From Ceratodon purpureus (lineage: Eukaryota; Streptophyta; Bryopsida; Pseudoditrichales; Ditrichaceae): 64,000 nucleotides of DNA. Below are positions 59,901 through 64,000 of the stretch, one piece after another. Position numbers and translations under genes: made by a program. Within the stretch, counting starts at the first letter, position 1; each line of letters starts with the position of its first letter. The notes beneath the pieces are model-generated. The model saw only the letters and a program-made list of their open reading frames with translations. It was not told where the DNA came from and did no database searches. The stretch covers positions 12,488,533 through 12,552,532 of the forward strand of contig CM026425.1 of the NCBI GenBank assembly GCA_014871385.1, in the 5' to 3' direction.

Positions 59901-60087
59901 GAAGACCAAGAGACACGTGCACATCTCCGAACTCCACCAAGGAATACTTCTTCCCCCACCATCTGAGGCGATCCGCGACAAGTTCATTAGAGTCTTCATA
60001 AACAGCGTCAGCGCAGGAAAAGGCACTTAAGCAGTCATGTAGGCTAAACTGGGTAACCTTCGCCTTGCTAAAGCCAGGAGTAGACAT
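53906..60087 (-). CDS. Lipase-3-like / membrane hairpin / IRG-like GTPase fusion protein (948 aa, 10 exons)
   Basis: Exons, high to low: 60087-59611, 59275-58655, 58199-57966, 57786-57605, 57509-57463, 57180-57039, 56746-56388, 55646-55408, 55136-54909, 54223-53906. Total 2847 nt, all in phase (the donor of exon 4, AA|GTCCTA, is weak). Residues 1-260: class-3 lipase-like domain (FIAFRGSSDFYDT, then CGHRLGGSLAHL and SVAFGAPYMFHEMYG). The nucleophile Ser of GHSLGG is Arg, so it is probably not a hydrolase. Middle: unassigned beta-rich segment (ITITGKYLLFLRG). About residues 580-630: Gly/Ala-rich hydrophobic hairpin (LIGGGLLLAGLSGIALPVVGF). C-terminal GTPase: P-loop GIVGAEDAGKST, DFPGG, NKVD; order and spacing resemble immunity-related (IRG) GTPases. 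Inferred role: membrane-bound, nucleotide-switched, perhaps in defence or membrane trafficking, recalling lipase-like EDS1/PAD4 proteins by analogy only. Host gene. Confidence 0.82.
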
Positions 60088-63000
60088 GTCTCACTCCGTG
60101 ACCGACGCAGTTGAAGAATACTCAGACTCTGTAAGAACCAAAGGGACACCGCCAGATCTTGCACAAACTACACAACCCACACGAATGTATGAATGAGATT
60201 CAAACAAGAACAGCAACACATACGGTTACAAAGACCCCACTCTCTCATCACAACCGTGAAGAGATGTCATTGCAACATGAAGTCGACCTTAGATCGACTC
60301 CAAACACCCACCGGTCTATCGGTTTTAACATTGCATTCGATGATGAAGTGAAGTTTAGCATACATTGATACAAACAATATCGTCTCTAACAGAACATTGA
60401 ATTTGTTCGAAAACATTTTGGTATCACGATGACATTGCAATGACGTGTAACAAAGTCGTATTGTAGAAATTCAATAGTGACGTTTCAATGACATGAGAAT
60501 AACACCAACTTGATGGCATCGTCATCAACATAAGATGACAGTTGATATAACATGAAAATTGATACATCAAATTATATTAGCATCAAAATGATATCAACAA
60601 AACATGTGCCCAGATGATGCACACGTGATACGAAGATAGTATCCAACAAACATGAATTTGTTACGTATAACAAGCTAGAATCATCGAAACGTCTGCGGTG
60701 ATTAATATTAAGGTGACTATAGCTGGATATTAAAATCAAAAGATGGGTTGACAGCTCATCATTTGCATACTATATTGATATCAAAAATGACAACGCTCAA
60801 CTTCGCTGATGCTCTCACGTCTAGCCTTTCATAGACGCAACTCGGAAGGATGTCCACGGTAGTATATGTACAGTGTCCAAATACTGTAATTGTTACATCA
60901 ATGTTCAAAAAAAAGAAACTATGGCATTCGGAAAACATGTCGGTTAGTACCTGAATGATGAAATTCTAGACAGCCGATTTATCGTGACTTCTGAACCTTC
61001 ATCTAAGCACTGCTCACGTTCTTGCCTCGTGTTGACATCCCAGATCGTGCTGCATTGAAGACCCTATGTACACAATACATAAGAAAAATGAATTACTACG
61101 TCATGAGGGCTTAGGTGCTCACGTCCAAGATCAGTACACCGTTATCTGAATGTAGTCACGAGACCCGAGTAGTTCGCCTTCCTCCATTAACTATAGATTT
61201 TCCTGCAATCAGCGACTAGCACAGTTTCTTGAAAAACATATACCAAATCAGATCCCGACACTGAACATGTGCATGATGTAAACTAGTGTAGGTACTCCGC
61301 ATCAAATATTGAATCCACATCCATATTCATTAAAATGGCCCATCTACGTTATGTGGTGCATCATACTATTTTGGCTACAGCATAAAAAAGAATGCTTAGT
61401 AGGGGTCCCTAACAGTGCGGACGTGAGGAAGTCACACTATATCCAGCTGCCAGTATAACTATATTGGCCGTTTTAATTGATTGAATATGGCGTTCCACAC
61501 TCTACACAACCAACGGCATGCTACATTGCATGGGTACCAGCGCTACCAGCGCTTCATAGCAGTGTGAACATCTCTGCTCTCCAACTTTCCGACACGAAAC
61601 CCTCTCTGACCAAACCAAACCAATGGCACGCTCAAAGCGAAAACTCCAAGTTGGCTCCAACTCCGAACGACGACACTTAAATGAAACCACAACGTACAGA
61701 ATCATGCATATTACCCACGTCGTCGATCTAATGCTACATTGGGCGTGCTAGAAAGGATCGATTTAAAGTACAAACTCGCCGAAATAAACAGCTTACGGTC
61801 AATGAAATTCGGAGACGGAAGGGTCACTCAAGTGTTGCAAAGAGCCGAAATTAACGATATACAAGTGCAGTACAACGATACACACAATCGAAAGCATATC
61901 CGAAGGGGTCACAAAGTGAACTCAGTGTGAGAAGAAAACCTGTGAAGCTTTGTTGCAAGGTGCATAGTTACACGCTCCACCCAGCGTACCCGACGAGAGC
62001 CACTCTCTCCACTCGCAAGACCACGACTCCCGGACTCCCGAAGCTAGCCGGCACAGCGCGAAACTGTGGATCCGCCACGGTCAGCCTTAGCGGCTACAAA
62101 TCAGCTAGCCGACAAGCTCAAGGCCAGAAAGAGACTCCAACCAAGTTACACGAGAACTGAAATGAACACCGCGCAGGTCGACGTGTGGGCAGGCCGCACG
62201 GTCCGAGGGTTATGAAGGTTTCCCCCCCCGACCGAGTCGGGTTGTCTGACAGTTTGTCTCCAATTTTTCTCAGCTGCAATGGATGATGAATGAACGAACT
62301 TGGCCTCCGACCACGACCACGACGGATTAGGAGAGCTAGAGATTCGACGTCACAACTTCATCGCGAATCCAAAGCTCATGATCGACCTGCCTTACTCCCA
62401 AGATTCATCGATCCAGGATGATGTAAAGTTACAGTTCCGGCTCGCCGTGTCTTCGGCTTGGTTTTGGAAACTCAGTAAGAATCCGATTCCTTACGTGGAC
62501 CCCGCGCCCACCCGCGAAATGTAAAAGCAGGTCGATGATCAGAAATCGGTGGAATAAGTGTAGTACTCGTTAACAACGCAAAAGGATATCGATGGTCAGA
62601 AATCGGTCGAAGAAGTTCTGTAGAATAAGGCGCTGACGAGTCACGACTACAGTTGTTTTTTTGGTTTTGTTGAACCAATTAATGTATTTATCAATTGAAT
62701 TAACACAACATGAACCTAAGCAGGCGTTGACGACTGTTCCAAAATCGATTCATGAGCCGAAATCGGTAGAAGAGCTGTAGTACTCGCTGACAAAGCCAGA
62801 TCCCGCTGAATCAATCGCCGACGACTGATATAGAGGATGACGTAGCTATGATGTGGCACGGCATCTTTTCAAACATTTGGTGAATTGGCGGGGGCGATGA
62901 ATGTCTGCAGTCGGACATCGAATATCCTTTGCTGGAATGCATGATGAAGCGCGAAATCGGGCCTCCACCACGACGTCCACTATAATGATCCAATTAGTTT

Positions 63001-64000
63001 ACTAGTTATTCACTGTTCCGGTGTGCCGAGTCTTCCGCTCGATCTCTGGAAATCCGGCTGGGTCCCCACTCGCCCCTCTTTGCTCTCAAAGAGCTGTCTA
63101 CTGTCGGTAATGGTTTTTTTTTTTTTTTTTTTTTTTTTTTCCTTTTTTGAAACAAATGAACGGAAATTCAATGCAAAGGGTCGAAAAGGGAACAGACCGG
63201 GCCAAAAAAAAAACTTCAAATTGGGGCAGCTAGATGGCTTTGATCCCGATTTTGCGGACGAGAGGCGGGACTGCGTAACGATGGCTACGGCGACAGATCT
63301 GGACTCACAAAGACCGGATCGGCACACTAGCGGCACCCTGCTACGTGAGAGGAATTGTGCAAATCCGCTCACTCGACACACAACATCCCAACAACAACAT
63401 TATTCAGGTACATCGTTCATATACCACCGTTTTATTGCGATTCATCTGATTGATTTGGAAATATCACATTGTATGCAATGAATTTTATAATTAAATATTT
63501 GCAATGTTTGTTAAGTTTAATCTTGTGTTTCAAAATTTCAAGTGAAAAAAATGCCTATCTCCTCTCCTAATGTGTTTCCTCAATAAAGACACACCAATTA
63601 CAATACTAGGATTTTCCTTTTTCATACGTAAAATTCTAGTCAATTTCATCACAATAGTCATGAATTGCATTTTCTTTCTAGGATTTGATGTTTAATGGAA
63701 ACTCTCACCCACATGAGTTCCTCAATCGAACTTAATTTGACCACTAGTTCTAAATCATGAAAATGAACTTTTCCAAAGTCTTAAATTTTAATTTCTTCAT
63801 TTGGTGCCCTCTACTGTCTTTAAGGGATGTTTTTTTCAATTTAAAAAATAACGTTCAGTAAAAAAAAACTCACCAAAAGTACCATGGAAGTGACCCTCTT
63901 AAAAACATCTTTGCGCTACTTTTGGAACCCTAAACCAATTAATGAGTATATGAATTGACTATTTTAGAATACCTCTTAAACATAGAGAGGGCACCACTTA
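60088..64000. other. Intergenic region, no supported gene
   Basis: The first few hundred bases presumably hold the promoter of the lipase/GTPase gene. Weak open frames at 61.7-62.5 kb lack ATG context, homology or splice support. Short degenerate repeats of GATCAGAAATCGG / GGTCAGAAATCGG followed by GTAGTACTCG occur at about 62536, 62595 and 62757. A T-tract of about 26 bases lies at 63115-63140. Confidence 0.5.

Noticed and set aside
61739-62524. Possible small genes at 61.7-62.5 kb
   Set aside because: Short frames with poor or non-ATG starts, no motif, no splice support.

Overview
The window looks like nuclear DNA of a green plant or streptophyte alga (alga, bryophyte or lycophyte grade; species not identifiable by eye). 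Supporting this are GT-AG introns, plant-like TATA boxes, AAACCCTA-type motifs, a class-3-lipase-like/GTPase fusion gene, and large accessory elements. I saw no reverse transcriptase, integrase, capsid or envelope gene, and no tRNA or rRNA gene.

Left 39 kb: two diverged copies (A and B) of one large, apparently undescribed DNA element. Each copy carries, left to right: (i) an 8-exon minus-strand gene that, once spliced, encodes a ParB-like domain fused to an N4/N6-type DNA methyltransferase-like domain (B: 1303 aa, every exon in phase; A: same exons, one frame break); (ii) a divergent plus-strand 2-exon gene for a MULE-type transposase with a WRKY/GCM1-like zinc finger, DDE core and SWIM finger (B: 1143 aa intact; A: one frame break); (iii) a 224-aa plus-strand gene of unknown function; (iv) a 150-155-aa minus-strand gene of unknown function. 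Left of copy B lie three further minus-strand genes: a Cys-rich/acidic protein, a protein with heptads mimicking the RNA polymerase II CTD, and an unknown protein with a basic tail.

These genes are linked by a 14-bp perfect palindrome, TGTCGGATCCGACA. It or close variants occur upstream of several genes and in tandem arrays with a 74-75/149-bp period. The arrays sit in the same intron of the ParB-methyltransferase gene in both copies, although their sequences have diverged. The palindrome resembles a parS-type site and contains GATC. My inference is a mobile element with its own site-specific DNA-binding and possibly DNA-marking system. The methyltransferase tetrapeptide is D[VI]PE rather than DPPY, so catalysis is uncertain. 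Two left-hand genes share a duplicated promoter and leader, with a 98-bp tandem array inside the leader intron.

39-44 kb: a C3HC4 RING-finger gene just beyond the right end of copy B, a Lys/Pro-rich protein with a C-terminal CxxC...HxxxC motif, and a small F-box-like gene (minus strand). 45-50 kb: a second, unrelated DDE-type transposase gene (minus strand) with an HGK...DG motif and an in-frame stop near its C-terminus. 50-54 kb: AT-rich intergenic DNA with long (TA)n tracts. 54-60 kb: a 10-exon minus-strand host-type gene (948 aa, all exons in phase). It fuses a lipase-3-like domain, whose nucleophile Ser is replaced by Arg, to a membrane hairpin and an IRG-like GTPase. 60-64 kb: no supported gene.
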